DNA of 63,382 bases from Martelella alba (GTDB taxonomy: Bacteria > Pseudomonadota > Gammaproteobacteria > Enterobacterales > Enterobacteriaceae): positions 1-63,382 of the forward strand of contig NZ_SZPQ01000032.1 of assembly GCF_005217455.1 (NCBI RefSeq), written 5' to 3'. The notes under the pieces are model-generated. The model was not told the DNA's origin. It did not search any database and worked only from the letters and a program-made list of their open reading frames with translations. Made by a program: the position numbers and the translations under genes. The stretch's first letter is position 1. Each line of letters begins with the position of its first letter. Below are positions 44,677 to 55,513 of the stretch, one piece after another.

Positions 44677-46839
44677 CTATACCGTTTCCAGTCGGGCGTA
44701 GGCCGCTACCAGCCATTTGATACCCTGGCCCTGGAAGGCGATCTGCAACCGGCTGTGTTCGCCCTCGCCTTCCAGATTAATCACGGTACCCTCGCCGAAT
44801 TTGGGATGGCGAACCCGCTGGCCCAGTTTAAACCCGCTTTCATTTTGACTGAGCGGCGCCCCGAGGCGCTGGCGGTTTACCGGCCGCGTGACGCTGGCCC
44901 GCAACCGGACTTCCTCTATGCATTCCTGCGGCAATTCCCCGACAAAACGCGACGGCCGGTGAAATGCCTCTTTGCCGTACAGGCGCCGGGTCTCGGCGAA
45001 CGTGATGGTCAGCTTTTCCATGGCGCGGGTAACGCCGACATACGCCAGCCGGCGCTCTTCCTCCAGTCGGCCGCCTTCATCGAGGGACATCTGGCTGGGA
45101 AACATGCCCTCTTCCATCCCGACGATGAAAACTTGCCGGAATTCCAGGCCCTTGGCGGAATGCAACGTCATTAATTGCACCGCGTCCTGGTAGGCGTCCG
45201 CTTGCCCCTCGCCGGCTTCCAGCGCGGCATGGGATAAAAAAGCCTGCAACGGCAGCAAGTCTTCGTCTTCTTCCTGATAGCTGTACTGGCGGGTGGCGGT
45301 CACCAGTTCCTCCAGGTTTTCAATGCGCGCCTGGCCTTTCTCTCCTTTTTCCTGTTCGTACATCAGCCACAGGCCGGAATTTTTGATCACCCGGTCGGTT
45401 TGCACGTGCAAGGGCAGATCGGCGGTTTCCTCCGCCAGAGCGTCCACCAGCTCGATAAACCGCTGCATGGCCGTGGCGGCGCGCCCCGCCAGCGCCCGCT
45501 CGCCAAGCAGTTCGCCGGCGGACTGCCAGAGCGTTTTTTGCCGATCCCGTGCGGCTTGCCGGACCACGTCCAGCGTGCGATCGCCGATACCGCGAGTCGG
45601 GGTATTGACAACCCGTTCAAACGCCGCGTCGTCGTTGCGATTGGCGATAAGGCGCAGATAGGCCAGGGCGTCCTTGATTTCCTGCCGTTCAAAGAAACGC
45701 TGGCCGCCATAGATTCGGTAAGGCATTGGTCCTTGCAGCAGGGCTTCTTCCAGCACCCGCGACTGGGCATTGCTGCGGTAAAGGATGGCGCATTCGCTCA
45801 GCGCGCCGCCTTCTTCCTGCCAGTTTTTGATGCGGCTGACCACAAAGCGCGCCTCATCAAGCTCGTTGAACGCGCAATACACGGCGATGGGCTCCCCTTC
45901 GGCGCCGTCGGTCCAGAGATTTTTCCCCAGCCGGCCGCCATTATGGGCGATAAGCGCGTTGGCCGCCGCCAGGATATTGCCGGTGGAGCGGTAATTCTGC
46001 TCCAGCCGGACAGTTTGCGCGCCGGGAAAATCCTCGAGGAAGCGCTGGATATTCTCCACCTGGGCGCCCCGCCAGCCATAAATCGACTGATCGTCGTCGC
46101 CGACTATCATAACGTTGCTCTCATCGCCCGCCAGGAGCCGGATCCATGCATACTGGATCCGGTTGGTATCCTGAAACTCGTCCACCAGAATATGGCGGAA
46201 GCGATCGCGGTAATGCCGCAAAATCTGCGGTTTGTTCAGCCAGAGTTCATGCGCGCGCAGCAGCAGTTCGGCGAAATCCACCAGCCCGGCGCGATCGCAG
46301 GCTTCCTGGTAGGCTTGATAAATGCGCAGCCAAGTGCCTTCGACCGGATTGCCGTAGGTTTCAACATGCTGCGGCCGCAAGCCTTCGTCTTTTTTGCCGC
46401 CGATATACCACATGGCCTGGCGGGGAGGCCACTGTTTATCATCCAGATTCAGCGCTCGGATGATGCGTTTGAGCAGCCGCAACTGATCCTCGCTGTCAAG
46501 GATCTGAAAATCCTGCGGCAGCCCGGCGTCCATATAGTGGGCGCGCAGCAGGCGGTGCGCCAGACCGTGAAACGTCCCAATCCACATGCCGCCCTGACTG
46601 GCGCCGATGAGATGCTCTATGCGGTGGCGCATTTCCAACGCCGCCTTATTGGTGAATGTCACCGCCAAAACCGAGTAGGGAGAACTGTTTTCCACCGCCA
46701 GCAGCCAGGCGATACGGTGCACCAGCACCCGGGTTTTACCGCTGCCCGCGCCGGCCAGGACCAGAAGATTGCCAAGGGGGGCCGCTACGGCTTCACGCTG
46801 TTTATCGTTTAGGCTGGCAAGTAATTCAGAGACATCCAT
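44677..46839 (-). CDS. uvrD: DNA helicase II (UvrD)
   Basis: UvrD is an SF1 3'-5' helicase for nucleotide excision repair and methyl-directed mismatch repair. It has 720 residues, as in E. coli. VLAGAGSGKTRVLVHRIAWL is Walker A, RHILVDEFQDTNRIQYAWIR motif II, VGDDDQSIYGWRGA motif III and QNYRSTGNILAAANALI motif IV. MTLHSAKGLEFRQVFIVG and RRLAYVGVTRA complete the set. The C-terminus (VRHPKFGEGTVINLEGEGEH) is the Tudor-like RNA-polymerase-binding region. A LexA box lies 80 bp upstream, so it should belong to the SOS regulon. It follows yigB in the E. coli order. Confidence 0.97.
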   Translation of the reverse strand: MDVSELLASLNDKQREAVAAPLGNLLVLAGAGSGKTRVLVHRIAWLLAVENSSPYSVLAVTFTNKAALEMRHRIEHLIGASQGGMWIGTFHGLAHRLLRAHYMDAGLPQDFQILDSEDQLRLLKRIIRALNLDDKQWPPRQAMWYIGGKKDEGLRPQHVETYGNPVEGTWLRIYQAYQEACDRAGLVDFAELLLRAHELWLNKPQILRHYRDRFRHILVDEFQDTNRIQYAWIRLLAGDESNVMIVGDDDQSIYGWRGAQVENIQRFLEDFPGAQTVRLEQNYRSTGNILAAANALIAHNGGRLGKNLWTDGAEGEPIAVYCAFNELDEARFVVSRIKNWQEEGGALSECAILYRSNAQSRVLEEALLQGPMPYRIYGGQRFFERQEIKDALAYLRLIANRNDDAAFERVVNTPTRGIGDRTLDVVRQAARDRQKTLWQSAGELLGERALAGRAATAMQRFIELVDALAEETADLPLHVQTDRVIKNSGLWLMYEQEKGEKGQARIENLEELVTATRQYSYQEEDEDLLPLQAFLSHAALEAGEGQADAYQDAVQLMTLHSAKGLEFRQVFIVGMEEGMFPSQMSLDEGGRLEEERRLAYVGVTRAMEKLTITFAETRRLYGKEAFHRPSRFVGELPQECIEEVRLRASVTRPVNRQRLGAPLSQNESGFKLGQRVRHPKFGEGTVINLEGEGEHSRLQIAFQGQGIKWLVAAYARLETV

Positions 46840-46918
46840 AAAGACTTTTTACCCAAGAAGATTGCCGTTTCGGCGGCGGCGTCATAACGCGGACGACAAA
46901 CGCCCGGCAAGGGAATAA

Positions 46919-46934
46919 CTGTTTTTTTATACAG
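46919..46934 (-). promoter_or_regulatory. LexA box upstream of uvrD
   Basis: On the minus strand it reads CTGTATAAAAAAACAG, a perfect CTGT-N8-ACAG SOS box with an AT spacer. It lies 80-95 bp upstream of the uvrD ATG and just inside the yigB-uvrD gap. Confidence 0.8.
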
Positions 46935-46945
46935 CCGCGCGTCCA

Positions 46946-47662
46946 TTATAGCAAGGACAGCAGCGATTCCAACCGCGGAATTTCCAGGTGCGGCAGCAGG
47001 CGGGCATCGGGGGCCCGGCCGAAATCGCCGCCGCGATCGTTAATCCAGCAGGCCTGCATGCCGCTGGCGACGGCGCCATTGATATCGGCGGACAGATCAT
47101 CCCCCACATGCAGGACGTGCCGTGGCGACACGCCCAGTTTCGCCGCCGCCCGGTGATACATGTCGCGAAACGGTTTCGCCCGTCCGTCCGGCCCGGCCCG
47201 CAGGACGAACTGGAAATACCGCGCCAGCCCGCAGGCCGCCGGCGAAGCATTGCCGTTGGTAATGGCCGCCAGCGGCCAGCGCTCGCTTAAGGCGCGCAGC
47301 GTGCGGTGGGTGGCTTCGGGTACGCTGATGGCGCTGCGCCAGCGGGCGAAGTGGGCCATGGCGGCATCGGCGCCGTCCCGCGATTCGGTTTCCCCCAGGC
47401 CCTGGTCACGCATGGCCTGTTGCAGCGCCCGCCAGCGCCAGCGGGTAACATCATGATAAATATCCGGTTCCCGCTCGCGCAGCGCCACCCGGATTCGGCG
47501 GTAATAACCGGCATCCAATGTCCTCAGTGCCGGGTGATAGCTTTGCAGGAAGCGCAGCGATTCCTCTTCGGTCCGGGCAATGACCGGGCGGTTATCGTAC
47601 AAGGTATCGTCCAGATCGAAGGTTATCGCCTTGAGCGGCCGTAAAGGACGGTAGAAAAGCAT
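46946..47662 (-). CDS. yigB: YigB, HAD-family FMN phosphatase
   Basis: YigB is a HAD phosphatase that converts FMN to riboflavin and also acts on other phosphoesters. The 238 residues carry motif [15 protein letters not shown], motif II AITNGNA, motif III near [13 protein letters not shown] (Lys) and motif [15 protein letters not shown]. Its ATG overlaps the xerC stop by one base, so the genes are translationally coupled. It belongs to the dapF-yigA-xerC-yigB-uvrD run conserved in enterobacteria. Confidence 0.93.
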   Translation of the reverse strand: MLFYRPLRPLKAITFDLDDTLYDNRPVIARTEEESLRFLQSYHPALRTLDAGYYRRIRVALREREPDIYHDVTRWRWRALQQAMRDQGLGETESRDGADAAMAHFARWRSAISVPEATHRTLRALSERWPLAAITNGNASPAACGLARYFQFVLRAGPDGRAKPFRDMYHRAAAKLGVSPRHVLHVGDDLSADINGAVASGMQACWINDRGGDFGRAPDARLLPHLEIPRLESLLSLL

Positions 47663-48576
47663 CAGGGTTTTCCTCGTTTGGCCCGGGGATGCGCGGCGTC
47701 GTACACCTCGGCCAGATGCTGAAAATCCAGGTGGGTGTAAATTTGGGTGGTGGAGAGGTTGGCATGCCCCAGCAATTCCTGCACGGCCCGCAGATCGCCG
47801 CTGGATTCCAGCAGATGAGTAGCGAAGGAATGGCGCAGTTTATGCGGATGGACATGGCTTTCAACCCCTTGTTTCACCCCCCATTCGGCAAACCGTTTCT
47901 GCACGTTGCGCATTGAGATCCGCCGGCCGGATTTCGCCACGAAAACCGCGTTATCCTCGGGGGAGAAACTTTCGCGCACGGCCAACCACCGGCGCAACCA
48001 GACGATAGCGGTACTTCCCAGGGGCAGTTTGCGCGCTTTGCCGCCTTTGCCGGTTACCCGGACTTCGGCGGACGCCAGATCCAGTTGGCCGCAATCCAGA
48101 CCAACCATTTCCGCCAACCTCAGCCCATCGCCATACATCAGTTCCAGCATGGCGCGATCGCGCACGGCCAATGAATCCCGCGGAGTGATCTCCAGCAGGC
48201 GATTCACCTCGTCCACATCCATATTTTTCGGCAGATGACGGTTGCCGCGCGGCGCCGGTACGCCCTTGGCCGGATTGGCCGGCAAGGCGCCCCGCTCCAC
48301 CAGATAATCGAGAAAACTGCGCAGGGCCGACAGCCGGAGCGCCAGACTGGCCGACTGTAATCCCTGCCGCTTGCTACGGACGGTCATCGCCCGGACATGC
48401 GTGACGTCCAGTTGTTCCCAGCTTTTGATAGCCAAATCGTCGGCCATGCCGATCAACGCTGTCAGCTGGCGGGCATAGTTATCATGGGTTAGCGGACTGA
48501 GCCGCCGCTCCACCCGCAGGTAGCGCAAAAAGGCCTCGGCCGGCGGCCACAGCGGCGAACGGCCGGCGACGGTCAT
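47662..48576 (-). CDS. xerC: Site-specific tyrosine recombinase XerC
   Basis: XerC acts with XerD at dif to resolve chromosome dimers. The 304 residues have an N-terminal SAM-like DNA-binding domain ([20 protein letters not shown]) and a catalytic domain. Catalytic residues: Arg in [16 protein letters not shown], Lys in [34 protein letters not shown] (His, Arg), and [17 protein letters not shown] (His, Tyr nucleophile). The start overlaps the yigA stop by 4 bp (ATGA). Confidence 0.96.
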   Translation of the reverse strand: MTVAGRSPLWPPAEAFLRYLRVERRLSPLTHDNYARQLTALIGMADDLAIKSWEQLDVTHVRAMTVRSKRQGLQSASLALRLSALRSFLDYLVERGALPANPAKGVPAPRGNRHLPKNMDVDEVNRLLEITPRDSLAVRDRAMLELMYGDGLRLAEMVGLDCGQLDLASAEVRVTGKGGKARKLPLGSTAIVWLRRWLAVRESFSPEDNAVFVAKSGRRISMRNVQKRFAEWGVKQGVESHVHPHKLRHSFATHLLESSGDLRAVQELLGHANLSTTQIYTHLDFQHLAEVYDAAHPRAKRGKP

Positions 48577-49277
48577 GGGCGTGAAACCCAGCGGACCAGC
48601 AGGCCGGGTAACAGGACGGCGAGTTGTTGCAACAGTACCGTGCCCATGCCGGCATGATAATGCTGGCTGTCGCGGCTGGTGAATATCACCAGGCCGAGAT
48701 CGCCCCGCTCGCCGATCAGCGACATGGCCACCGAGCCCACTTGCCGGGCCTGCGGCAGCATTAGCAGCAGCTCGGGCCCGTTCAAGGTGCCCAGATAATG
48801 ACTGCCGCGGCCGAAACGTTGGATACGCAACGGTTCAAAGGCGGTGCGGGACAGGCCGAGATGGGTGAAATCCGACGGCGCGCCGATAAGCCATTGGTCG
48901 GCGAACAGTCGAACATGGGCGCCGGACAAACCAAGCCCGCGCGCCCAGCGCTGCAACCGGTAAAGCAACTCCTGGAGGCTGCCGGCGGTGGCCAAATCGG
49001 TCTGGAGATCCAGCAGGCTGCCGAACAGTTTTTCGTTGGCGCCCGCCTGCTCAATCAGCCGGCCAATTTCATCCTCAAGCTGCGCAATATGCTGGCGCTG
49101 GCGGGCTATCTGCCATTCCAGCAGGGAAACGCTGCCCCGGTTGACATGGGGCACCCGCATGCGTTCGACCTGAAAGGCGTTGCGGATGAAAAAATCGGGA
49201 TTTTGCAACAGGTATTGCGCAACCGCGCTGTCATCCAGCGCCGCGGCGGCCTCGTCCTGCTCCTCCATGTTTTTCAT
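48573..49277 (-). CDS. yigA: YigA, DUF484-family protein
   Basis: This cytoplasmic protein of about 234 residues has a GAF-like DUF484 fold and unknown function, always found between dapF and xer[19 protein letters not shown] and [20 protein letters not shown] are the family N-terminal blocks, followed by a coiled-coil segment and the GAF-like part ([20 protein letters not shown]). The start ATG 49277 (MKNMEEQDE) overlaps the dapF TGA (ATGA) and is preferred to the ORF extension to 49349, which lies within dapF. Confidence 0.88.
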   Translation of the reverse strand: MKNMEEQDEAAAALDDSAVAQYLLQNPDFFIRNAFQVERMRVPHVNRGSVSLLEWQIARQRQHIAQLEDEIGRLIEQAGANEKLFGSLLDLQTDLATAGSLQELLYRLQRWARGLGLSGAHVRLFADQWLIGAPSDFTHLGLSRTAFEPLRIQRFGRGSHYLGTLNGPELLLMLPQARQVGSVAMSLIGERGDLGLVIFTSRDSQHYHAGMGTVLLQQLAVLLPGLLVRWVSRP

Positions 49278-50098
49278 AAATGAATAAACCCGTCGTAGAT
49301 ATGCGCGGCCGGACCCGTCATATAAAGGGGATGGCCCGGGCCCTTCCAATCGATGTCCAGTTTACCGCCGGTCAATTCCACCGCGACCTGATTTTCCAAA
49401 AGCGCCTGGGAAATGCCCACGGCCACAGCGGCGCAAGCGCCGCTGCCGCAGGCCTGCGTTTCGCCAGCCCCCCGCTCGAAGACCCGCAGGCGGATATTGC
49501 CCCGGTCGATGACCTGCATAAAACCGATATTGGCCCGCTCCGGGAAACGTTCATGGTTTTCCAGCAACGGGCCGAGGGACGCCACCGGCGCCAGAGCGGC
49601 GTCCTCCACCTGTATGACGCAATGGGGATTGCCCATGGACACCACGCCGCACAGCACCGTTTGCTCCGCAACCCGCATAATGTAGGTTTTTTCCGCCTTG
49701 CCGGCGCGGAAAGGCACTTCCGCCGGTTCAAAATTCGGCTCGCCCATGTTCACCCGCACCAGATCATCATCGGTCACCGTCAACACCATCCGCCCGGTCT
49801 GGGTGCTGACATGGATCTCCCGTTTATTGGTGAGATTTTTCATCCGCACGAAACGCGCGAAACACCGGGCGCCATTGCCGCATTGAGCCACTTCGCTGCC
49901 GTCGGCATTGAAAATGCGGTAATGAAAATCCAGTTCGGGATCATAGGGCGGTTCCACCACCAGCAACTGATCAAACCCGACGCCGCAATGACGATCCGCC
50001 AGACGCCGGATCAACTCCGGCGAAAAATAGACATTTTGCGTCACGGCGTCAACAACCATAAAGTCGTTTCCCAGGCCGTGCATTTTGGAAAACTGCAT
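49274..50098 (-). CDS. dapF: Diaminopimelate epimerase
   Basis: DapF converts LL- to meso-diaminopimelate for lysine and peptidoglycan. Its 274 residues equal E. coli. The two catalytic cysteines are in [12 protein letters not shown] and [37 protein letters not shown] is the conserved start. It is the head of a coupled run dapF-yigA-xerC-yigB and lies 68 bp after lptM. Confidence 0.97.
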   Translation of the reverse strand: MQFSKMHGLGNDFMVVDAVTQNVYFSPELIRRLADRHCGVGFDQLLVVEPPYDPELDFHYRIFNADGSEVAQCGNGARCFARFVRMKNLTNKREIHVSTQTGRMVLTVTDDDLVRVNMGEPNFEPAEVPFRAGKAEKTYIMRVAEQTVLCGVVSMGNPHCVIQVEDAALAPVASLGPLLENHERFPERANIGFMQVIDRGNIRLRVFERGAGETQACGSGACAAVAVGISQALLENQVAVELTGGKLDIDWKGPGHPLYMTGPAAHIYDGFIHL

Positions 50099-50166
50099 AT
50101 TTCGCTCCGCTGACTGACTCTAGACGCAGCATAGCGCGTCTGCAAGCCCGATGCGACCGATACCGC

Positions 50167-50385
50167 TTATGGCACCACGCTGTCGGCAGAATGACGCGAA
50201 TCACTGCCGGGGTTCGCCGCTTGCACCGGCGATTGCGAGGAGGTATCCGAACTCGTCAAGGTGGTTTTATGGTTATCGGGGGCGTTTTTTGCCGGCGGCG
50301 GAAAATAAAGCGGCCCTTTTAACCCGCATCCATACAATCCCATGATTAACAACGCCAGCAAAATAGGGCGCAATTGACTTTTCAT
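50167..50385 (-). CDS. lptM: LptM (YifL) lipoprotein
   Basis: This is a 72-residue outer-membrane lipoprotein. The signal peptide MKSQLRPILLALLIMGLYGC ends in a lipobox (LYGC, Cys20). GLKGPLYFPPP, the stretch that in E. coli LptM inserts into LptD and aids LPS-transporter maturation, is fully present. The rest is a Ser/Asp-rich, disordered tail. It lies upstream of dapF as in E. coli and is divergent from cyaY. Confidence 0.9.
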   Translation of the reverse strand: MKSQLRPILLALLIMGLYGCGLKGPLYFPPPAKNAPDNHKTTLTSSDTSSQSPVQAANPGSDSRHSADSVVP

Positions 50386-50472
50386 CCGATTAATTACCTG
50401 TCATTCGTGTACTCTGGCTTCACTGCCCGTCAACGTCCACGTTGCCTGTTTGTTGGCGGTTCGCAGCCGTTC

Positions 50473-50528
50473 CGGACGAGGGCGCCGTTTACCGCCGTCG
50501 CGACGCAACGCGACGTATTTAGGGTATA
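50473..50528. repeat. Local intergenic repeat, copy 4 (lptM-cyaY gap)
   Basis: GGACGAGGGCGCCGTTTACC, then GCCGTCGCGACGCAACGCGA and CGTATTTAGGGTATA. It has the same block order as the copies near cdiB and hemC. It ends 39 bp before the cyaY start, so it may carry or abut the cyaY promoter (GGGTATATAAT). Confidence 0.5.
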
Positions 50529-50566
50529 TAATCGCAGTTGAGTCTTGAAAAGCAATAGGAATCGAT

Positions 50567-50899
50567 ATGAACGATACTGAGTTCCACCAACTGGCCGACG
50601 GGTTGATGCGCGGCATTGAAGATGCGCTGGATGCCTGGCGGGGAGACAGTGACATCGATTATGAAACCGACGGCGGGGTGATGAAATTGACCTTTGAGAA
50701 CGGCAGCAGCATGGTGATCAACCGCCAAGAACCCTTGCACCAGATATGGCTGGCCACCAAAACCGGCGGCTATCACTTTGATTACCGGGACAACGACTGG
50801 CGCTGCGATCGCAGCGGCGAGACTTTCGCCGCGCTGTTTTCCCGGTCATGCAGCGCCCAGGCCGGCGAAAGTTTCATTCTCAAGGACGCGGCGCGCTAG
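50567..50899 (+). CDS. cyaY: Bacterial frataxin CyaY
   Basis: CyaY is a 110-residue acidic protein that binds iron and tunes IscS-driven Fe-S cluster assembly. [20 protein letters not shown] forms the acidic helix 1. [20 protein letters not shown] and [20 protein letters not shown] are the beta-sheet core with the conserved Trp, and the C-terminal helix is [17 protein letters not shown]. The stop overlaps that of cyaA by two bases (CTAG), a very tight convergent arrangement as in E. coli. Confidence 0.95.
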   Translation: MNDTEFHQLADGLMRGIEDALDAWRGDSDIDYETDGGVMKLTFENGSSMVINRQEPLHQIWLATKTGGYHFDYRDNDWRCDRSGETFAALFSRSCSAQAGESFILKDAAR

Positions 50900-53445
50900 C
50901 TGGAGCTGGCCTGCTGCTGGGACGCATCATGATCATAGGAGGGTTCGCACAGATGCGGCAGGACGCTATTGCGAAATGGCACCACTTGGATGCGCCCATC
51001 CAACTGCACGATCTGATAAAACTGCGGCAGGTTGAAATTGATAAAGCTTGAGCCGTAAGTGAAACGATCGTGGGAAGATGAATAGAAGCGGCTGACGTCG
51101 CGTACCAGTTCTTCCTTGCTGCCTTCGCAATGATGATAGGCCTCGACCCGGTTGGACTCGTCAAGGATATAGATATTGAAACCCTGATCGTCGGCGCTGT
51201 CCTCAAAGAAGAACTGGATGATGCCCTCACTGGCGAAACCGTCCACCACCGGCGGCAGATGCACCTTGTCGGTTTCCATTTGAATGGAGAGGCCGTGCAG
51301 TTTGTTATTGGAAATGGCGCCGTAAAATTCAATGGCGTTTTCCAGTTTCTGCGCCGATACGCTCAAGCGTTCGAAGAACAGCCCCCATGTCTGGCCGGCC
51401 ACCCGCACCGCCTTGAAACGTGCCGGGTCCTGGCGGGTACTGGAAAGTCGCAGCTCGATGCATTCCGACACCAGTTGTTGTACCCGGGTGCGAATCAAGC
51501 CGCGCAAATGCTGGCTGTAGCAGAACACTTCCACCGTATCCGGGGGAGCGGCGTCCTGATGCATTTTGCCGAGTATGGTTTTCAGCGCTTCCAGTACCGC
51601 TTGCTCGCCGCTGAAATGCAAGGTGCGCACTTCGTTCCATGAGTTGCGGTACAGCAGATCGATACTGCCCACCAGACATTCCTGCTGCTGGCCAAAACTG
51701 AAGACATCCAGTTTACGGAAATCGAAATGCACCACCTGGTTACGGAAAACCGCGGTCGGATCGTGCTCCAGATTGACAATGATGGCCAGATGGCGAATTT
51801 CGCACGGACTGTACAGGGCCTTGGGCGTCGGCGCCGGCACCCGCAACGGGAAGGTGCGCGAGACATCCGCCACCAGTTCCTGCAACCGGCCGACATCGCA
51901 AACATCGCTGCCTTTCACGTGCAATTGGGTTTTGCCGGTTAGTAGACCGTTGAACCACGACCAGGCCACCAGCTTGCTCAGATAGCGGTTATATTCCAAC
52001 GGCTGATGGCTGATGATGGAATCCATGGACGGCGATTGATTGTACAAATACCAGCCGGCCCGGTTGGCGCGCCCCTGCGGGACATGGATAAACGTCAGAT
52101 GCGGTTCGGATAAATCGGGAGAGATTTGCGGATTGATCAGGGTCACTTTGCCCGGCAGCGCTTCAAACGCCGCGTAAAGCTTACGGGTCAACACGCCGAT
52201 GTCCTGTGGGCTGGCGCTGACGCTCAGGTTATTGCGTCGCGCGAACCGGATCAGGTTGCGGTAACTTTGCATCATGGCGTCAAGCAACTCGTTGTGCGCT
52301 TCGCGCACTTGAGCGATTTTCCAGTTGGCCCGATCATCCAGCATGGCCAGCCGCGCGGCGTCCCATCCCCACTCCTTGACCTGCTGGCTGAGGATTTCCC
52401 GCCGCCAGACCACGCTTGACGGCGCCGCCGCCGAGAGTTTCTCGCACACCTTGAGGTAAAAACATCGCCGAACCAGATCCAACCGGGTCATGTCATTTAT
52501 CTGGGTCAGATAACGGGTAACCCGTTCGAGCATCATACAATAAGGATCCAGACCGTAGGACACGATCTCGCCGTCATGGAGATGCTGCTTGATATTCATG
52601 GCCAGCAACTGGGTATGGGGGTATTCCCAGGAATAAGCCTCCAGCAGTAAAGTCTTGAGCACCGCCTTGTAGGGGGAATCGATGCTTTTGTACAGCTGCC
52701 ACAGGCTGGCGCCGAAGTATTCTTCGGCGGAAAGCGTGCCCAGACCGCCGAGATCCAGCCACTCATTGGGCGTTAAGGCGCCGCGGGCATAGAGCGACAT
52801 GACATATTCGTCGTAATGCGGCTCTTCCTCGCCCGGCACCATATTCCACAAGATCCGTTTGCCGGCCAGACGTACCGCGGTGCGGTAGAATTCATCCAGC
52901 AACAGGATATGCTGGGTGGAGCCGCAATCGTCATCGCCGAGGCTACCGCTTTCGTTGCGGCGGAAACGATTTTCATCGATCAGAAAAAAATTGACTTCCA
53001 CGCCCTGCCCCGCCGCCCATTTTTCCAACAAGGCGCATTTACGCTGCAACTGAGCGCGCTCGGTCGTGTCCAGCCAAGACTGGTGACAGACCCAGACATC
53101 AAGATCCGAGTTGCCGTTCTGGCCAATGGAAGAGGTGCTGCCCATGGAGTAGACGCCGGTAATGGGCCGTTCGCCGGCCGGCGGCGTGACAAGGGGAATC
53201 TCGGATTTTCCGGCGGCTTGCGCCAACCAGGCCGTCTGGTTTTCATCAGGCGCGTAAAAGCATATGCCGCAGGGTACGTTACCTTCGAGGTAACCCGGAA
53301 GCATAGGGTGATGATAATGTAATAAGGTTGGCAGCAGACTGTATACGCGCTGAAAAGCTGGCCCCATGGCCGCCAGCGCCCTATCCACCCGTAACTGGTT
53401 GATCGCGTCCAGTCTCTGTTTCAATGTCTCGATATAAAAGTACAA
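50896..53445 (-). CDS. cyaA: Adenylate cyclase (class I)
   Basis: CyaA makes cAMP and is controlled by EIIA-Glc of the PTS. The start chosen is TTG 53445 ([20 protein letters not shown]), with AGGCGAG about 5 nt upstream. E. coli cyaA also uses a weak UUG start, and this gives 849 residues against 848. The catalytic domain has [20 protein letters not shown] followed by CHQ, and [20 protein letters not shown]. The regulatory C-terminal half is intact. A CRP site lies 160 bp upstream, so cAMP-CRP autorepression is likely. Divergent hemC lies 364 bp away. Confidence 0.97.
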   Translation of the reverse strand: MYFYIETLKQRLDAINQLRVDRALAAMGPAFQRVYSLLPTLLHYHHPMLPGYLEGNVPCGICFYAPDENQTAWLAQAAGKSEIPLVTPPAGERPITGVYSMGSTSSIGQNGNSDLDVWVCHQSWLDTTERAQLQRKCALLEKWAAGQGVEVNFFLIDENRFRRNESGSLGDDDCGSTQHILLLDEFYRTAVRLAGKRILWNMVPGEEEPHYDEYVMSLYARGALTPNEWLDLGGLGTLSAEEYFGASLWQLYKSIDSPYKAVLKTLLLEAYSWEYPHTQLLAMNIKQHLHDGEIVSYGLDPYCMMLERVTRYLTQINDMTRLDLVRRCFYLKVCEKLSAAAPSSVVWRREILSQQVKEWGWDAARLAMLDDRANWKIAQVREAHNELLDAMMQSYRNLIRFARRNNLSVSASPQDIGVLTRKLYAAFEALPGKVTLINPQISPDLSEPHLTFIHVPQGRANRAGWYLYNQSPSMDSIISHQPLEYNRYLSKLVAWSWFNGLLTGKTQLHVKGSDVCDVGRLQELVADVSRTFPLRVPAPTPKALYSPCEIRHLAIIVNLEHDPTAVFRNQVVHFDFRKLDVFSFGQQQECLVGSIDLLYRNSWNEVRTLHFSGEQAVLEALKTILGKMHQDAAPPDTVEVFCYSQHLRGLIRTRVQQLVSECIELRLSSTRQDPARFKAVRVAGQTWGLFFERLSVSAQKLENAIEFYGAISNNKLHGLSIQMETDKVHLPPVVDGFASEGIIQFFFEDSADDQGFNIYILDESNRVEAYHHCEGSKEELVRDVSRFYSSSHDRFTYGSSFINFNLPQFYQIVQLDGRIQVVPFRNSVLPHLCEPSYDHDASQQQASSS

Positions 53446-53519
53446 GACGTCTCGCCTGATTATCCCGGTGCCGAAAAATCTCTCCCGCATCCGGCCGGAG
53501 ATCGCATTTTTACCCGTTG

Positions 53520-53578
53520 CCGACGAAGATGTCGCTCACTTGCCGCCGCAATACCAAGCGGATGAGTTTTGAGTATAG
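53520..53578. repeat. Local intergenic repeat, copy 5 (cyaA-hemC gap)
   Basis: CCGACGAAGATGTCGCTCAC, then TTGCCGCCGCAATACCAAGC and GGATGAGTTTTGAGTATAG. It has the same blocks as copy 1 (CCGACGAA, CTTGCCGCCGCRAT, TTTAGAGTA-type end). Confidence 0.45.
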
Positions 53579-53604
53579 AAGAAAGTTCGGCCGGCAATTG
53601 CTGG

Positions 53605-53626
53605 AAACGTGATCAATTTAACACCT
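53605..53626 (-). promoter_or_regulatory. CRP site of the cyaA promoter
   Basis: On the minus strand it reads AGGTGTTAAATTGATCACGTTT, matching the well-known CRP site over the main cyaA promoter of E. coli. It lies about 160-180 bp upstream of the UUG start. The 364-bp gap also carries repeat copy 5 and the hemC promoter region. Confidence 0.8.
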
Positions 53627-53809
53627 TGCTGTTTGACCGTAAAGGAAGTTAAGCTACTCATTAATTATAACACTTTTCCCTGCTGCTTCCCTTTATTCCT
53701 TAACGCCGGCGGATGCGTCGGTGCTTCCATCGCAGGATCCCGATACCTTACAGCGCCTTATCATCAGTGGTAGGATGGGCGATGAATGATAATAAAGGTA
53801 ACGAACGCT

Positions 53810-54751
53810 ATGCAAGACAACCTGTTGAGGATCGCTACCCGGCAAAGCCCGCTGGCATTATGGCAGGCGCGTTACGTTCAAGGCGAATTGATGCGCCGCC
53901 ATCCGGATCTGCGAGTGATCCTGGTGCCCATGGTAACCCGCGGCGACATCATGCTGGATACACCGCTGGCGAAAGTCGGCGGTAAGGGCCTGTTCGTCAA
54001 AGAGCTTGAACGGGCGTTGCTGGAAGAGCGCGCCGATATCGCCGTCCACTCCCTGAAAGACGTGACCGTCAATTTCCCCGACGGGCTGGGGTTGGCCGCC
54101 ATTTGTCGACGGGAGGATCCGCGCGACGCATTTGTCTCTGCCCGCTACGCCGGTCCGGAATTTCTGCCGGCCGGGGCGGTGGTGGGCACGTCCAGCCTTC
54201 GCCGGCAATGCCAACTGCGGGAGCGTCGACCGGATGTGATCATTCGCGATCTGCGCGGTAATGTGGGGACCCGTCTCGCCAGGCTGGATCAGGGCGAATT
54301 CGACGCGGCCATACTGGCGGTGGCCGGACTGAAACGGCTGGAACTCGAGGCGCGTATTCGCCGGCCGCTGGAACCGGAGGAATCGCTGCCGGCGGTGGGC
54401 CAAGGCGCGGTGGGTGTCGAATGCCGCCTAAACGATGAACGGACGCGCGCTTTGCTGGCGCCGCTGCACCATCCGGACACCGCTATCCGGGTCGGCGCCG
54501 AGCGGGCCATGAACGCCCGCCTGGATGGCGGATGCCAGGTACCCATCGGCAGTTACGCCGAGATCCGTAACGATCGTCTGTGGTTGCGTGCCCTGGTGGG
54601 GTATCCAGACGGCAGCAAAGTGATCCGCGCCGAGGGCTCCGCGCCGCTGGATCAAGGGACGGCCCTGGGCGAGGCGGTGGCGGAAGATCTGCTGCTAAGC
54701 GGCGCCCGGGTCATCCTGGATGCCGTGTATCGGGGAAACCCGCCGCAATGA
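53810..54751 (+). CDS. hemC: Hydroxymethylbilane synthase
   Basis: HemC polymerises four porphobilinogens to hydroxymethylbilane on its dipyrromethane cofactor. About 313 residues from ATG 53810 ([20 protein letters not shown]) match E. coli; eight extra codons upstream are not homologous. HSLKD carries the catalytic Asp. [20 protein letters not shown] and [20 protein letters not shown] hold the Arg cluster, and [13 protein letters not shown] the cofactor cysteine. The stop overlaps the hemD start (ATGA), and it starts the hemCDXY operon. Confidence 0.97.
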   Translation: MQDNLLRIATRQSPLALWQARYVQGELMRRHPDLRVILVPMVTRGDIMLDTPLAKVGGKGLFVKELERALLEERADIAVHSLKDVTVNFPDGLGLAAICRREDPRDAFVSARYAGPEFLPAGAVVGTSSLRRQCQLRERRPDVIIRDLRGNVGTRLARLDQGEFDAAILAVAGLKRLELEARIRRPLEPEESLPAVGQGAVGVECRLNDERTRALLAPLHHPDTAIRVGAERAMNARLDGGCQVPIGSYAEIRNDRLWLRALVGYPDGSKVIRAEGSAPLDQGTALGEAVAEDLLLSGARVILDAVYRGNPPQ

Positions 54752-55488
54752 GTATTCTGGTGACCCGTCCCTCGCCGGCCGGCGAACAGTTGGTCGAACG
54801 ATTGCGTTCGCGCGGTTTTTCCGCCTGGCATTTACCCTTGATTGTGTTTTCTCCCGGCGACGAACTGGCATTATTACCTTCCCGGTTGGCGGCATTATCG
54901 CCGGGGGATATGTTATTCGCCGTATCCCAGTATGCCGTGCGCTATGCGCATCATTTCTTGCGCCGGCAAGGGGTGGCGTGGCCCGCGCCGCTGAACTACT
55001 ATGCGGTCGGCCGCTCCAGCGGCCTGCTATGGCATAGCCTGGGCGGAATGGCCGTGGAGTTTCCCCATGACGGCGAAAGCAGCGAACACCTGCTGGCGTT
55101 ACCGTCGCTGCAACACATCCAGGGACGGCGGGCCATGATCCTGCGCGGCAACGGCGGCCGGGAAGTCCTGGAGGAACGTTTGCGGTTACGGGGGGCGACG
55201 GTGGAATACTGCGAGTGCTACCGGCGCAATCCGGTGACCTATGACGGCGAGGAGCAGGCCAGACGATGCCGGCAACGGGATGTCGATACTTTGATCGCCA
55301 CCAGCGGCGAAATGTTGCAACAACTCTATACTTTAATACCTGATTACTATCGTGTTGCCTGGTTGCTTCGCTGTCGACTGATTGTGGTAAGCGAGCGTAT
55401 CGGGGCCTTGGCCCGCCAATTGGGTTGGACGGATATCGTCGTGGCGGACGCTGCGGATAATGATGCGCTGATGCGCGCGCTGCTTTGA
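54748..55488 (+). CDS. hemD: Uroporphyrinogen-III synthase
   Basis: HemD closes hydroxymethylbilane with inversion of ring D. Its 246 residues, the same as E. coli, begin [20 protein letters not shown]. The family is weakly conserved. Recognisable parts are [36 protein letters not shown] and [20 protein letters not shown]. The start overlaps the hemC stop by four bases; the longer frame to 54580 lies inside hemC. HemX follows after 25 bp. Confidence 0.94.
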   Translation: MSILVTRPSPAGEQLVERLRSRGFSAWHLPLIVFSPGDELALLPSRLAALSPGDMLFAVSQYAVRYAHHFLRRQGVAWPAPLNYYAVGRSSGLLWHSLGGMAVEFPHDGESSEHLLALPSLQHIQGRRAMILRGNGGREVLEERLRLRGATVEYCECYRRNPVTYDGEEQARRCRQRDVDTLIATSGEMLQQLYTLIPDYYRVAWLLRCRLIVVSERIGALARQLGWTDIVVADAADNDALMRALL

Positions 55489-55513
55489 AAATTTAATGAT
55501 GGGATAGGCCAAT

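Noticed and set aside
45400-46812. 470-codon plus-strand ORF opposite uvrD, and other long frames opposite hemC, dapF and treB
   Set aside because: All mirror conserved genes on the other strand. Codon bias in GC-rich DNA explains them.
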